This document shows positions 23,387-36,200 of a stretch of 64,000 bases of DNA, piece by piece. The DNA comes from Symsagittifera roscoffensis (taxonomy: Eukaryota > Xenacoelomorpha > Acoela > Convolutidae): assembly GCF_963678635.1 (NCBI RefSeq), contig NC_087063.1:32250599-32314598 (forward strand). Direction: 5' to 3'. The notes under the pieces are model-generated. The model was not told where the DNA came from. It made no database searches and saw only the letters and a list, made by a program, of their open reading frames with translations. The position numbers and the translations under genes were made by a program. How positions within the stretch are numbered: the first letter of the stretch is position 1; each line of letters opens with the position of its first letter.

Positions 23387-23583
23387 TGACATAGGTACCA
23401 GTTTAAGTTTATGTAAATTTTTGTAAGTCTTCGGTTTCTGTCTGGGGACCTGCTGCTATGACCTTGGGATTGCTATCGTCTGGCATACACCAAAACAAAC
23501 AAGTGCAGTAAGTTTAGGTATTTTGAATATTACAGTTGCCTTATCAATTAAACTTTGATTACTTAGTTTTTGGATCTTAAACA
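23387..23583 (+). repeat. 3' LTR
   Basis: Direct repeat of 20960-21156 with TG...CA ends (TGACATAGG to TAAACA) and about 20 differences by eye. Confidence 0.85.
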
Positions 23584-23950
23584 GAAAAGCAAGTGCGGGA
23601 CAGTTAAGCTAGTAAAATTTAGTTGAAAAATTAACACATCTTAAGCATTGGCTGACTGAAATCGCGCATGTACCTCTTTAACCAACTAAAGATGGTTTAA
23701 GCTTTAAAAACTTCCCTTGAAACAAAGTTATATTTCACGAAATTTGTGAATGTTTACGATAAAAAAATATGAATTTTTGATTGGATTATTTTTTTTAAAC
23801 TAGAAGTAAGCTTCTTCAGCTCATGGAAAATTGTGAAGGTCCCAAACGGTGAAAACTCTTAATCGTTCCCTCAATGCTTATTACTGGTTCTTAAATATTG
23901 AAAAAATTTTCTATACAATTTCTGCGTCTTTATTTGCTGAAGAATGCTTT
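23584..23950. other. No gene seen
   Basis: AT-rich sequence between the 3' LTR and the next repeat. No ORF with a recognisable domain. Confidence 0.4.
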
Positions 23951-23954
23951 GACC

Positions 23955-24300
23955 AGATGGGCGGTTTTAGCTGGGGGCGGGGTTGCGGACGCCATCTTCC
24001 CTCAGGGATTCGACCCCCTGCCAACCAAAAGGGTCCCCCCTTTGGTAATTTTTAGGAAATCCAATTTTGGCCGACCAATCCTAAACTTTTTCTAAAGGCG
24101 CCTTTGGCGCCAATATACAAACTTTAAGGGAGAGCGCGCGCCAAAATAACGCGATTTTTTGTCAAAATTTTCCAAAACGTGACTTTTTTTAACCTGTTTT
24201 TTCAAAAATTTGCCTGCGGCACAAAGAAATTGGCCAAAACAGCGTCTTTTTAGTGCTTTAGGAGAACTGAAAAATCGATTTGATCGACCTAAAAAAAAGG
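23955..24300 (+). repeat. Dispersed repeat family copy, leading into tandem array
   Basis: Aligns with 30290-30620: shared order of 'ggccgacca', 'ctttttctaaagkcgcctttgg', 'cttttagtgctttaggagaact' (versus 'gcagtgttttgggagagct') and 'ctcgagaaaatcctagat'. A reverse-orientation piece is at 39625-39800. These are copies of one interspersed repeat of unknown class. Confidence 0.65.
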
Positions 24301-24625
24301 TTCGACCTCGAGAAAATCCTAGATCCGCCACTGGTTTTGACCATTGAAAATGGTAAGTAAATTTGTTCGACCTCGAGAAAATCCTAGATCCTCCACTGGT
24401 TTTGACCATTGAAAATGGTAAGTAAATTAGTTCGACCTCGAGAAAATCCTAGATCCGCCACTGGTTTTGACCATTGAAAATGGTAAGTAAATTTGTTCGA
24501 CCTCGAGAAAATCCTAGATCCTCCACTGGTTTTGACCATTGAAAATGGTAAATAAATTTGTTCGACCTCGAGAAAATGTTAGATCCGCCACTGGTTTTGA
24601 CCCTTGAAAATGGTAAATAAACGCA
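24301..24625. repeat. Tandem array, 5 x 65 bp
   Basis: The unit starts 'ttcgacctcgagaaaatcct' and ends 'aaaatggtaagtaaatttg'. Units start at 24301, 24366, 24431, 24496 and 24561, so the period is exactly 65 bp. Units differ by a few substitutions only. The array is the expanded end of the dispersed repeat just upstream, since single units occur at the matching end of the other copies (30590 and 39630). There are no variable spacers, so it is not CRISPR-like. Confidence 0.95.
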
Positions 24626-25600
24626 ATTGTGCTTTAGTTCCCTGATAACTATCAACGCAAAAACCGGAGGTTTCTTTTGTGATGTTAAGTTATTTTTTTG
24701 CGCTTAATTACTTATCCATATGTTACTGAACTCCACGTGCAATTAGTCAATTCCGTTTTCTAAATGCAGATTTCGCGACAGCGCAAACACTCATAAGTTG
24801 GGTTGTTTGTTTGTGAATTCCGCAAATTTTGTTCTGGATTGTGCAAACTTTGTTTCTTGAGCAACATTTGAGTTTTAGTGTTACAGCCATTTGTCTCTGA
24901 ATTTAAAAACAGTTAGAAAGCCCAAAAATTGGCATTGTTGAGGATTCCGCAAGAAAATTTGTCCAGCTTTGTTGCAGAATCCGCTTACAATTCAAAAACA
25001 CTGCTTGGTCTTGTAAGATAAGCACTAGGTGCACCACTTTGCTTTGCACCGTTTAACTAAAGACCCATTAAATTTTGCGAAAAAAGCGTGCACTTCCGGG
25101 CGATTTCCCACTCTAACCAACCCACCATTCAATTTCAAATAACTAATTAGTTTATTTGACCAACTTTGTCATAATTTGTCACAGCTTATAGTTAAACTTG
25201 TCATAGTTTATTGAAACATTGCCTGGCGGCGAAGTTATCTATTGTGAACAAATTTGTTGTTCCATCTTTTTATCTTATCATCACGCATTTTGCAATAAGC
25301 AAAGAAAAACACACATTTAGCTACAGCGAAAACACTTTTTTGCAGTATCTAACATTTTTTGCAGACGGGAAGTGGAATAAAGCCAGCCGACGTGTTATAA
25401 TATATTTGGTACCGTGAACACGCTGATTACCCACTATTGCCACTTTTTCAAAAGCCAAATTTTAAAAGTTTTCTAAATTTTAAAGGCTTTTCAGGTTTCT
25501 TAAAAACCACTGAATGAATTTTTTATGCTTAAGCAAAATAACTTGAAAAATAGATTAAAAAGTTTTAGGAAGAACAAGGAAGAAAACTACGAAAACAATT
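24626..25600. other. No gene seen
   Basis: AT-rich sequence with only short ORFs lacking any domain. Confidence 0.4.
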
Positions 25601-26928
25601 TTAAAAATTTTGATTTTACAAAAACAGAAAACATTTATTTTCCTGAAGTACAATTTCTGGTCGCAGTTAGTTCCTTCGTTGACTGTTACCGTTCCAAGCA
25701 TGCACGATACATTTGTACCTAACGAGCTAAGGTAGATGCTGGAAGTTCACATGCTACTCGAGTAAGCTTTTAAGACTTTTCCGACAACACTTTAGTGTGC
25801 CACTGAGTGAGTGTTTAATTTGATTTATCGTATTAGGAAACCCAAATTATTCCTATTCCCTTTAACGTCCCAATGGAAGAATTTAAAAATGGTTCATGTT
25901 TAATTTTAAAAATTATTTAGTTTTTGGAAAAATGAAAAGATCTGAATTTCCTTTTGATTATTTTCTCCATCTTATTCCCCGCCACGCCAGATGATAACTT
26001 TCGTGTATGGTAACGTAATAAAAAACCAAATAGCCTGCCTCAATTCTATTTGAAATTATTCATTTCGACACAAACGCTCTAATAGGACAAAAAAATGCGT
26101 GCTATTTGTCCCAAATTAGTCTAATTGGAACTAATCAAACCACAAAAATAGCCAACATATCGATCAAAAAGCCAACATATCGATCAAAAAGAGTCTATGA
26201 ACGCAAGGAAACAGAAAAAAGAGACCTATTTAAAAAAAAACACTTCAATTTTCGAATTTTGAAGTTAAAAATTTTGATTTTACAAAAACAGAAAACATTT
26301 ATTTTCCTGAAGTACAATTTCTGGTCGCAGTTAGTTCCTTCGTTGACTGTTACCGTTCCAAGCATGCACGATACATTTGTACCTAACGAGCTAAGGTAGA
26401 TGCTGGAAGTTCACATGCTACTCGAGTAAGCTTTTAAGACTTTTCCGACAACACTTTAGTGTGCCACTGAGTGAGTGTTTAATTTGATTTATCGTATTAG
26501 GAAACCCAAATTATTCCTATTCCCTTTAACGTCCCAATGGAAGAATTTAAAAATGGTTCATGTTTAATTTTAAAAATTATTTAGTTTTTGGAAAAATGAA
26601 AAGATCTGAATTTCCTTTTGATTATTTTCTCCATCTTATTCCCCGCCACGCCAGATGATAACTTTCGTGTATGGTAACGTAATAAAAAACCAAATAGCCT
26701 GCCTCAATTCTATTTGAAATTATTCATTTCGACACAAACGCTCTAATAGGACAAAAAAATGCGTGCTATTTGTCCCAAATTAGTCTAATTGGAACTAATC
26801 AAACCACAAAAATAGCCAACATATCGATCAAAAAGCCAACATATCGATCAAAAAGAGTCTATGAACGCAAGGAAACAGAAAAAAGAGACCTATTTAAAAA
26901 AAAACACTTCAATTTTCGAATTTTGAAG
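25601..26928. repeat. Tandem duplication, 2 x 664 bp, apparently identical
   Basis: Copy 1 is 25601-26264 and copy 2 is 26265-26928. I read both through and saw no difference. Each copy also contains a short internal repeat ('ccaacatatcgatcaaaaag' twice). There is no gene inside. Identity this high in a region where other repeats are strongly diverged means a very recent duplication or an assembly artefact. Confidence 0.9.
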
Positions 26929-27344
26929 TAAAAAGTAAATAACCCTAAATATCTTTGAATTTCCAGACAAATTTATGGTGATACTTTTCTGTTAAAGTTA
27001 ACTAATTTTGAGAAACCAGCTACACAATTCTTGTAATTCTCTGATTACAGTTCAACTGTCACTTTTTGCAAGTTTTAGAACGCGCTGGTATTTCTAGTTG
27101 CTCAGGCTTTCAAAAAAATTGAGAACAATATGCTCTGGAACTTTTTTTATTAAGAACAATTTCACAAAACTCTATGCTCCCTAGAGCGATTGATTCTATG
27201 ATCTGCATGGTCCCAGTCAGATGTGCACACCTTTATAGCATTCTGCCAAGAGTCTTCTAAACTGCTCGATTTATATATTACACGTGGCGAATTATCCCGC
27301 TCTACAAAATTTTTTCAAATTGAATAGAGGCAATGAGCCAAATG
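26929..27344. other. No gene seen
   Basis: AT-rich sequence without recognisable features. Confidence 0.4.
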
Positions 27345-27790
27345 TTTCGACTTTCGAAGAGAACGGAATATTTGTGTGAGGTGCTTTTCTTTTCAGTCAA
27401 CTTTCGGCAATCGAAAAAATAGTTTCTCCCTCAAATCAAATATTTAAAAAAAATACTTTACCTCCGATCATTTTGTGCAAAGTTTCAGGAGTTTGAAAAT
27501 TGCCAACTTGGCCACGCTCTGGACTAATTTATGCGCGTTTTGAAATTTTATTCATAATACTGAAAGCACAACACGAGTTTTTATGCGTGGCAAATTATCC
27601 CTCAAAACAAAATTGTTCCAAATTGAATTAAGGCTAGCTAATCGGTCGTCTTGATTTGGTACTCAAATTTTCTCAATTCATTTTTGATATTGTCTAAACT
27701 TGTAGTATTTTCAGTTTTTTTCCCAAAAACTATTCGATATGGATTAAGGGGCAGTCGGAATCTTCAGGGCTTCGCCCTGATATACGAGCA
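27345..27790 (+). repeat. Dispersed repeat family with hairpin ends, copy 1
   Basis: Starts near 'tttcgactttcgaagagaac...ggaatatttgtg' and ends 'cagggcttcgccctga...acgagcagtcttgttttg'. The same ends bound copies at 33478-34125 (plus) and 36670-37212 (minus). The right end has a perfect small hairpin (tcagggc-ttc-gccctga). Family class unknown. Confidence 0.65.
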
Positions 27791-28680
27791 GTCTTGTTTT
27801 GGTCTCCTCAATAATTCCATATACGACTCAAGTTTTAACATTTAAAATTTAATATTATGGGCCTAAAATTCAGTTTTGCCATTATTTAACTAACTCGTTT
27901 AACTAATCGCTAAAAATTGCTAACAAGTCAATATAGGCAACATTAGTTTGTCTCATTAAGGCAATATAAGACGCAATTCATGGCATTTTGATCATCATAA
28001 GTTCATTAATATTTTTTGCAGAGGATTAGAAATAATATTAAGATTTTTGACCTACTTTTGATCAACATTTTTTAAAACTCCTTACTCGAATCGACTTGTT
28101 GAATTTCACACACTGATAGAATTTGGAATAATTTTGTAGATGATCGTTCAGTTCAAATTTTCGATCTATGAAGTTGAATGAAAGGTAACTCTGTGGCAGC
28201 ACTTCACAAACTTTTACTTACTTTTTTAGCAACTGTCAATTTACTAAAAAATAGCATAAAAACGTTTTGTAGCTCTACAAATAGCAAAAAAGGGCAGAAA
28301 ACTAAAATATGTCTCTGAGACTCAAACATCTTAGACTTTTTCTGTGATGTCAAAAAAATGCATCCAATTGAAAAATGTAATAGCTAGTTAAATAATTTAA
28401 TAAGCATTTTATAATTTTCAAATTATTAAACTTATAGAAAAAGATAAGTTTCTAAGCGACAAGAATTTACGATACTTGTATTTAAACTTCAATTACGCTG
28501 TAGACGCATTTATATTACGTTGGTATAACCCAACCCAACATGTTCACTGACTCTCGCATGACAAAAGAGCCCCTCTTATTTGACTTCTAATACGAGAGCC
28601 TCCTGAAAGCATTCAAAATAAAAACTCAGGTGGAAAAACTATACTGTCAGTGATTTTGAAAGTGATAGTTTACAAGTGCT
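27791..28680. other. Downstream flank of the phosphatase gene
   Basis: AT-rich, probably includes the 3' untranslated region of the minus-strand phosphatase gene that ends at 28681. I could not fix a polyadenylation signal. No other gene seen. Confidence 0.4.
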
Positions 28681-30223
28681 TTAAAACTGATAATTTATCG
28701 ACTGTCTTGAACTGGACAACGATTGGGTGGACCTTCTGGATTTACTGTCCCTTCCAAGTTCGTCTTTGTTCGCGTCTCGTGGGTGCCGACTCGTCGTGCA
28801 CAAGTCGTGTTCTCGTCTCGAATACATTGCACGTGCTAATTTCGGTTCCCCAACAGGACATGCATGTGCATATGAACTCGAATCATACTGACGTGTGAAC
28901 TGATTTGCAGATGAATTGCGGTTTCGGATTTGACGACCAAGTGAACTTTCGGCTCTTAGCCTAGGTGAACTCGGCGTACTGTTCGGGTAAGTTCGTTCTG
29001 GGCAAAGGTCAGAGTATTTTCTGGACCGGGTTACTCTGGATCTAGGGTGGTGAAAGCTCGGCTCATCCGTTTCAGCATCGTAATCTTCGTCGTCAACGCT
29101 ACTCGGAATCCACCGAGATTCATGATATTGCACTTCAAGATAGTCCTCACAAGGCTCGCCATGTGACTTCGATTTACGATAGCAAATTGTTGTTTCGGCT
29201 CTCCGTCGATGATAACTTTTCTCTTCGCTACTGTTGAAATCCGAATCATCATAATATTCGCCCGAGTCTATTCGTTGCAAAGATCGCTGGTATTGATTTT
29301 CGTTAAAGGAACGATAAACACCTGCACTTCGTTGTAAACTAGGCGAGCTGCCTACCTCAAACTTTACAGGCGAGCTTTTCTTTCTGTTCCTGCGTTCAGG
29401 CGATTCTTTTCTTCGATTCTGACTCATAATTGAAGATGAACCAGAAGCACTTGATGTCAGAGGCAAAATATCGGAGTGCACTGATAAGGTATCGAACTGA
29501 GGTTGTTTTACAGATAGGCGGTGAAATTGTGACAAAACATTGTCGCTATGGCTCGTTGAGCGAATACTTCGATTGTCATCCGTTTCGCTTCCTTTTTGCT
29601 TCTTTTCATCGCACGACGGGTTATTTGGTGTTGTAGAAATGAGACGTGATTGGTCAGAACTCCGATCAATTTGACCGGCTAATGACACATTCGATTCGCG
29701 ACCTTCATTTTTTATGGTAAATTTTGGTACATTTGCGGGAAAACTTAATGCTGAACTATATCTACGCTCGGGTTTTGAAGTACTTGACGCCGACGGTAAT
29801 TCAGGAACAGTTGATTCTAGACAAGGCTCCCCATAACCAGGCACTTGTTTTGTATGCTGGGAAGGTGACTTTGTTGATAACTCTTTCTCAACGGCCCATG
29901 AGTACCGCCTTTTACCCGCTGGAGGTACGGGGAAAATATTTTCATCCATACTTTTGCAGTACTTCTCGTATGCTTTCAGACTGCGATTTAGAAGAAGTTG
30001 ATCTTTCAAAGGGTCGTATGTCGGAAAAAGAGTCTGGACCCTCTTTCGTTCCTGCTCTAAGATGGTTTCCTGGTACTTCTGGAGTTGTGATTGGAAACCG
30101 AGGTTGGGATTGGCGGTGGACCTGTTGTATTTGATACACCTGAGGGCATCTTGCCATGATATGTCTGCGACTGTCATTAAGTACGCAACTACTAACGTGG
30201 TGCTGCGTGAAATGCCACACATG
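28681..30223 (-). CDS. Phosphatase gene exon 6 (active-site loop and long tail)
   Basis: Starts with the last base of the Cys codon after acceptor tttctttttgcag, then MCGISRSTT (the C-x5-R loop) and 'YLMTVADISWQDALR', ending at TGA/TAA-type stop at 28681. The exon is uninterrupted for 513 codons. After the phosphatase domain a basic/amphipathic stretch ('LEQERKRVQTLFPTY') is followed by Ser-, Arg- and acidic-rich sequence with repeated RRxS/RSR patterns, suggesting phosphorylation sites. No membrane segment. Confidence 0.92.
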
Positions 30224-33200
30224 CTGCAAAAAGAAAGTTATTAAAAGCAATGGTTCAGTTATGTAGTATTAGTAACAAGGCCGATAAGTAGATTTAGGGA
30301 AGGGGCGTGGGGTGACGCGGACAACCTTTCCCCATCTGCTTAGTGATTTGAGTCACTGACTACCCAAAGAGCCCCCTTTGTTATTATTTAACGGCATTCA
30401 TTTTCGGCCGACCATAACTTTTTCTAAAGTCGCCTTTGGCCAGCTGATTAGTACTAAAACTTAGGGGAAGCGAATGCAGTAATTTTTTGCAAAAAAGGGT
30501 CTTCGCAGTGTTTTGGGAGAGCTCGGGAAATCAATTTGGTCGAGCTATAAAAACTTGCACAATTTTTGAAATATTTTAAGAACCCCCCTCGAGAAAATCC
30601 TAGATTCTGTTTTTACCATGAGTTGATAATCAAGGATTTTAAAGTGGGAAACTCATAACTTCTACCACAAGATCGGAAAAAAAGTGCTCAATCAAATAAC
30701 GGGAAACTAAACTTTGGCCGAAAAAAGAACATTTAATGTGGAATGCCTGGATGGTTTATAATATGGCAATGATCGAGATTTATTTGGGGTTGATCGGGTG
30801 GAAACGAGCTTCTTGATTTTTCAAAAATTTTTCGAATTGTTCGCGTCCTTTGACCCAGCAGTGATTTGGAGGACGATTTTCAGCTGACACAACCAATTTC
30901 TGACCCGAAGATTATTCCCGTTGTCTTTTTCCACAAACGATGCTTCGCAACGACCGGTCTTCGAAGCTTACATCAGGCACGAAGAAACGAACAGACGTCT
31001 TCTGTGATAATAAGCTCCAAATTTCATTGGACGAGCAATATAGAGCCAGTCGACAAATAAGACTCGAGCGAAGCTAATCTCCATTAGCTCATTCATGCAG
31101 GGAAAAATCGAACAGCTAGTCTGTTCAATCAGACCCCCCATTAAATTAGTATTGGTTCACACCAGAAAAAAAAAACATTAAAAGCTCTCACGAGAATGCT
31201 AAAAATAGTCTCGTTTCACCATGAACTGTTTTTATATAACTTAAAGTGAGAAAACATCAAATTTTGACTAATGATTCCAAAATACCAATATCGCCTAATT
31301 AGGCAAAAAAAAATCAAACATCAAAAATAAACAGAAAAGGCCTAAAGTTTTTATGAAAATGGACAAATTAAAAAGTTTTTATCAGGATAGGTTGGCTCTG
31401 ATTATTGTGGGCGGAACGGTCTGTGTTATTTGTGCAGTTTTCAACCCAGAGACGAAACGAAGCTGCCCAATACTTGCAATAAATTACAAATAAAGTACGG
31501 CGGGCTAGGCCAAAGAGAAAAGAACCAGCCACTACGTCCAAAAGTTTGAAAAAGTCTGACAAAGTTTGCAAATGTTTGTCTCTGATGATGTTCGTTTTTG
31601 GGAAAAGAAACATTAAAAAAAACAATTGCCAGTGTTTAACTAGCATTCCTGTTATCGCTAGTTAATTTGGCTACTAAGTCGGCAATACTTGGTTAGACAC
31701 CGGCGGCGCCAAAAGAAAGTGGTCAGAAAATTTTTAAGCTTTAAAACACTTGGACAGTCGAAGTTTTCAAAGTTCCTCCGACCCAAATCACATCCACGCA
31801 TTAAAAAATATTTTACCCTTGCATTGACGCAATATGAAGCAATAAAAACTGAAACCATTTAAGCCGAAAAAAAAACGAAAATAAATCAAAATTGGTTTTA
31901 GTTAATTTGCAACCAACATGTTGTTAACAAGTATATGTTCCGAATTGATAGCGCTTACTATTCACAAGGTTAATTAGTTTTTTCTGCTCTCATCTTCTTT
32001 TTTCTTACCAACCATATGGCAGCTATTTAGATTTTCAAGTGAACGAATACACATGGTAACGTCGTAAAAAGTTCTAAAAAATAAAATTGATTGTCTTCTA
32101 AAAATAATATTGTTTACTGACCAGTGAACTAGGACTCCACATTGATTGACGCGGGCTCTGTGAATAAAGTCAACAGCCTCCCGGAAATGGTTTTGGCTAA
32201 AAAGACATATCTATGAACCAAGGCAAAAAAAAACTTTTTTGAAATAGAGCAATTTATATTTACATTTGACTGCTCGGATTATCCCCAATTTGAATGCATA
32301 GATACGTCAATTGCTTCTAAAACATCAAAACTATCATCATCAAACACGGTGATCGTTGACTCCTCGGAGTAAAAAAACACATGGATTTCCTTCGTGAATA
32401 TCAATGGCTCTGACATTTTCTACAGCGTGGGGGAACTATATGAATTTTAAAAATCCTGCAATCTAGCTTTATTAGGAATGAAAAATTGATTTTTCGAGAA
32501 ACTCAGAGACAATATTCTGAAGATACCGTTTTTGATCGTTTTCTTTTGTACAAGTTTTATCAACGAATATCCATTCACGTTACTTCATTTGACCTTGAGC
32601 AAAAATCTGCCAGTGGTGCCAAACAATGTTGAACCTTTACATGCCTCATTTTAATCTCGTTTTAATTATTTAATTGAGCAATCGTATCTGTTTTTTTTTG
32701 CCATCCCTTGATCACTGCTATTGTTACAACCAATTTTAGCGAGAAGGGATTGATTACGAATTGGTTATTTTGAAATAATCTTAATGGTTCATCATAAACT
32801 CATCTCGCAACCAGCATTGATTTGACTTTGGAAATGAGAGCCCATTTGTACTGTAATGGACTTTAATCATCCTAAATGAATAAAAGAGGGGAAAGCAAAG
32901 ACAAATCCATTAACTGGGAAGCCCCCAGATTTAATTTGAGCCATTCATCAAATGCAAATAGTCACACATCATTTATAATTCCTAGATTAAACAGCGGATT
33001 GGAATGATGGGTAGAAAACTGCCATACAAAGGAAGCACCCCCCGGGTTTGACCAGATCAGGGAGGTCCGTGTTCATCACGGTGATGGATACTCAGCAGGT
33101 TACTGAACAAAGGCCAAGCAAAACAAAATTAAAATCTATCAAATCCTTATCATCCCACAGCTATATTTTCACGATTAAGCGTTGGTCTAGTTGTTTTTTT

Positions 33201-36200
33201 TTGTCAAAACATTCATGGGAATAATTAAAGAAAAACAGTAACAGGAAAAACCCAAAAAACGTTTGAATAAAAAAGGGGTCTAAATGTCTAATTGCTGTAC
33301 ATATGGCTCAGAAATTTTCGACCACGGCAGCTACAAGTTTCGCCACATTCCAATTCCGAAAATCACAATAAATAGAAAAATAGACAACAGACAGCTGAAA
33401 ATTGGGCTACTTCACTCGAGTAATAGAAAAAATTCCTTATAGAAGATTCGACTATTCGAACTACCATTTTAACGAAATTATTATTGTTCCGACTTTCGTA
33501 ACGAAAGTAACGGAATATTTGTGCTCGGGGTTGGTTTTTTCTCCAGGCAAATTTCGACTTTTTAACTAACCATTTTTCACGGAATTGTTTTTATATCATT
33601 CAAAATCTATTGTTGTCCTGAGCTTAAATCTGAAAAGATATTTCACCTGTGATCAATTTTCGTAAAGTTATGGGGGTTTAAAGATTGCCATTTTGGGCAA
33701 TTTGGGACAATTAACTATTGTTGTCCTGAGCTTAAATCTGAAAAGATATTTCACCTGTGATCAATTTTCGTAAAGTTATGGGGGTTTAAAGATTGCCATT
33801 TTGGGTAGTTTGGGACAATTAACGCGCGATATATTTCGCGCTATTAACGCGTAAGCGGAGATTTAATCCGTCTTAGAAATCGTTCCAAATTGGTTGAACG
33901 AAGCTTGTTTGCCATAATTGATTTGTTACAAGGAACGAAATCTATCCTTTTGTACTTTATATGGCGTGTGGGGGGATGATTTTCATAAAAAGTTTCAAAT
34001 TTTAGAAAAAAAAATTAATTTTATTTTATTTCATTTATTTTTTTTTTTATTATTACTGCTCCATAAACCTTAAAAGGCAGTTGGAACATTCAGGGCTTCG
34101 CCCTGATACGAGCAGTCTTGTTTGTTATCATTTGAAAGCTATTGATGTCATGAATTCAAACTTCAAACGGAAAACTTTACGAATTCAACAGTTGATTTCC
34201 TCTGAATACCATGAACACCAAAAACTTCTGAACTTTTGCTATTTCATTGTATAAACGAATAACCAGTATCCGTAAGTACAAAGGCGTTTGTTCAGATACA
34301 GCTGGAATTTCTCATAAGTCTCTCGAACAGTTCTGACTTCGCACAAAAACTCCGTAAGATGAGAACAACGAGAAAAAAGCTACCGAAAGTCAATTTTAGC
34401 TCGTGTTTTTTTACAGCATAACATCACGCTAAGTTTCATCAATAAGTTTCTTGTTACAATTACTGTAGACGCAAAATTTAGTTTTGATTATATATCGCAT
34501 CGAAAACCTGTAAAATTCAAGCTGGAGCTATCAAGAAATAGCTCAATATTTCCACATCACACAATATCAAAGAAACAAGAATAGCCGGTTACTGTTCAAA
34601 AGTAGCACAGAATGTTCTGACCAGTCTTGAAAAAATACAACAGAAAAGTTATTTTTTCAAATTAGTGTCGATTTTTTTTCCGGAGTGGTGTGATAAAAGG
34701 AGCTGAACGAAAACTGGAGAATAGGCATACTCGACAGCCATTAAAAATGAAAAACAATTTTTGTAGAAAAATAACTAGAAAAACGAAAGAATAAAAAACA
34801 ATTTCAAAATTTCAAAAACAATTTCACAATTTCAAAAATGTGCCAAAATACTCGCAAAAAACGTACGCTACTTGAGTAAAACTAAAATTTAGCGTTTTAA
34901 ATTAAACTTTTGTAAGCTTTTAAGCCATTAAAATTAGCTATTGTAAGCCTCGCTTTATTCTCTCGAATTAAGACAAAAAACCAAAAAAATTCAAACTGGT
35001 TTTTCTCGACACTGAGAAAATTTGTTAAATTTTTTTATATCTTTCAAATTGTGGTTGTAAGGGCCTTAATGTGATATATCAAACAACTCTCTCCGATGAT
35101 TATTTGTAGTAGCTGATTTGTGTGGATTTTTCAAACGGTCGGAACAACCAGATGGCTATGAACAATAACATAAAGTTCCCTCAGACTACATTTTTCATTT
35201 AAAGCAAGATAAGGGAAAAAAATGTTTCGGCAGATTTATGCAAACAAAAATTGTCGCTTTTCGCTGGCAGATAGTCTCGACCGATATTGTTATTTAATCC
35301 CAGTACACTCCAAAAATTATGAAACTTTGCCAAGATAACCCATTTGAGCTGACGTACCTGATTCACAATGCCATCGGACACTCAGTCTGAAGAGTAATTA
35401 TATTCAGCACAATTTTTTATAGTGATAAAAATGGGAAATTTATTTTAGAGATGCTAATTACGACTGAAAAAGCTTTCATATGGTATTTTTTAAGATCGTA
35501 TATAAGTTTTTTTGGAGTACCTGAAATGCGTGACAAAGTTTGCCTTAGGGCATGTTTCACTCCCATCCCCGGAAACTCTGCCGGCTATCAAGAACATGGA
35601 ACCTCAAGCTGGATTGTAAAACCAAAGAAAAATCAAAGCTTGCTGTTAATTTATTGACTCTTCTCAGTTTTTGGACAATTAATGGACGCCCAGAAAAAAT
35701 GTGAAATGAAACATTGGGGAAGTGGTTTTTCTAATTCATGAATTACTTGTTCCAAAAACTGGCTAATTTAATTGGCGAAAGCCATCATCTATCATAAAAC
35801 AGTTTTATGTGGCAAACAACAAAAATTATGAGCTAAAAATATTTCATTTTTAGAATTTAACAAGAAACAAAAAATAAAAATTCAAATGTTTAGAAAAGTT
35901 TAATTAATAGTCTCTCACGTCATCTTATCGTATCTGAGCCATGATCGCTTAAAAATTAACTAGCCTAGCTACTAAAAAGCAGCTACTGTTTCTAGTAAAC
36001 TGCGAATACTATGCAGCAAAAGCGCAACTAAATAAAATTGAATTTTTTTGTTATGTGCCGGAATCACACTTCCAATCTCCAGATTAGAATTCGCACATAT
36101 TTGCATCTGCGCCATGACCATTTGCAGTTATATCAACACTAGCAATCAATAACGCAGCTGCAGATGCTATTTAACTCCAAGCTTCAATATGCACCAAACA

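Larger units (their letters stand above)
20960..23583 (+). mobile_element. Internally deleted Ty3/gypsy LTR retrotransposon
   Basis: Two direct LTRs of 197 bp bound 2.2 kb of internal sequence. The order is 5' LTR, possible primer-binding site overlapping the start of a gag-like ORF, a large deletion removing the rest of gag, protease, RT and RNase H, then the integrase and a charged C-terminal tail, then 3' LTR. The integrase is frameshifted. The LTRs differ at about 20 positions by eye (about 10%), so this is an old insertion. The 5 bases flanking each side (ttaaa / gaaaa) do not match, so no target-site duplication is seen. Confidence 0.85.

Noticed and set aside
24301-24625. CRISPR-like array
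   Set aside because: Contiguous 65-bp units with no spacers, in an animal genome.
33000-33110. Extra phosphatase exon (minus frame VSITVMNTDLPDLV)
   Set aside because: No matching splice sites, and exons 4 and 5 already cover the family alignment without a gap.
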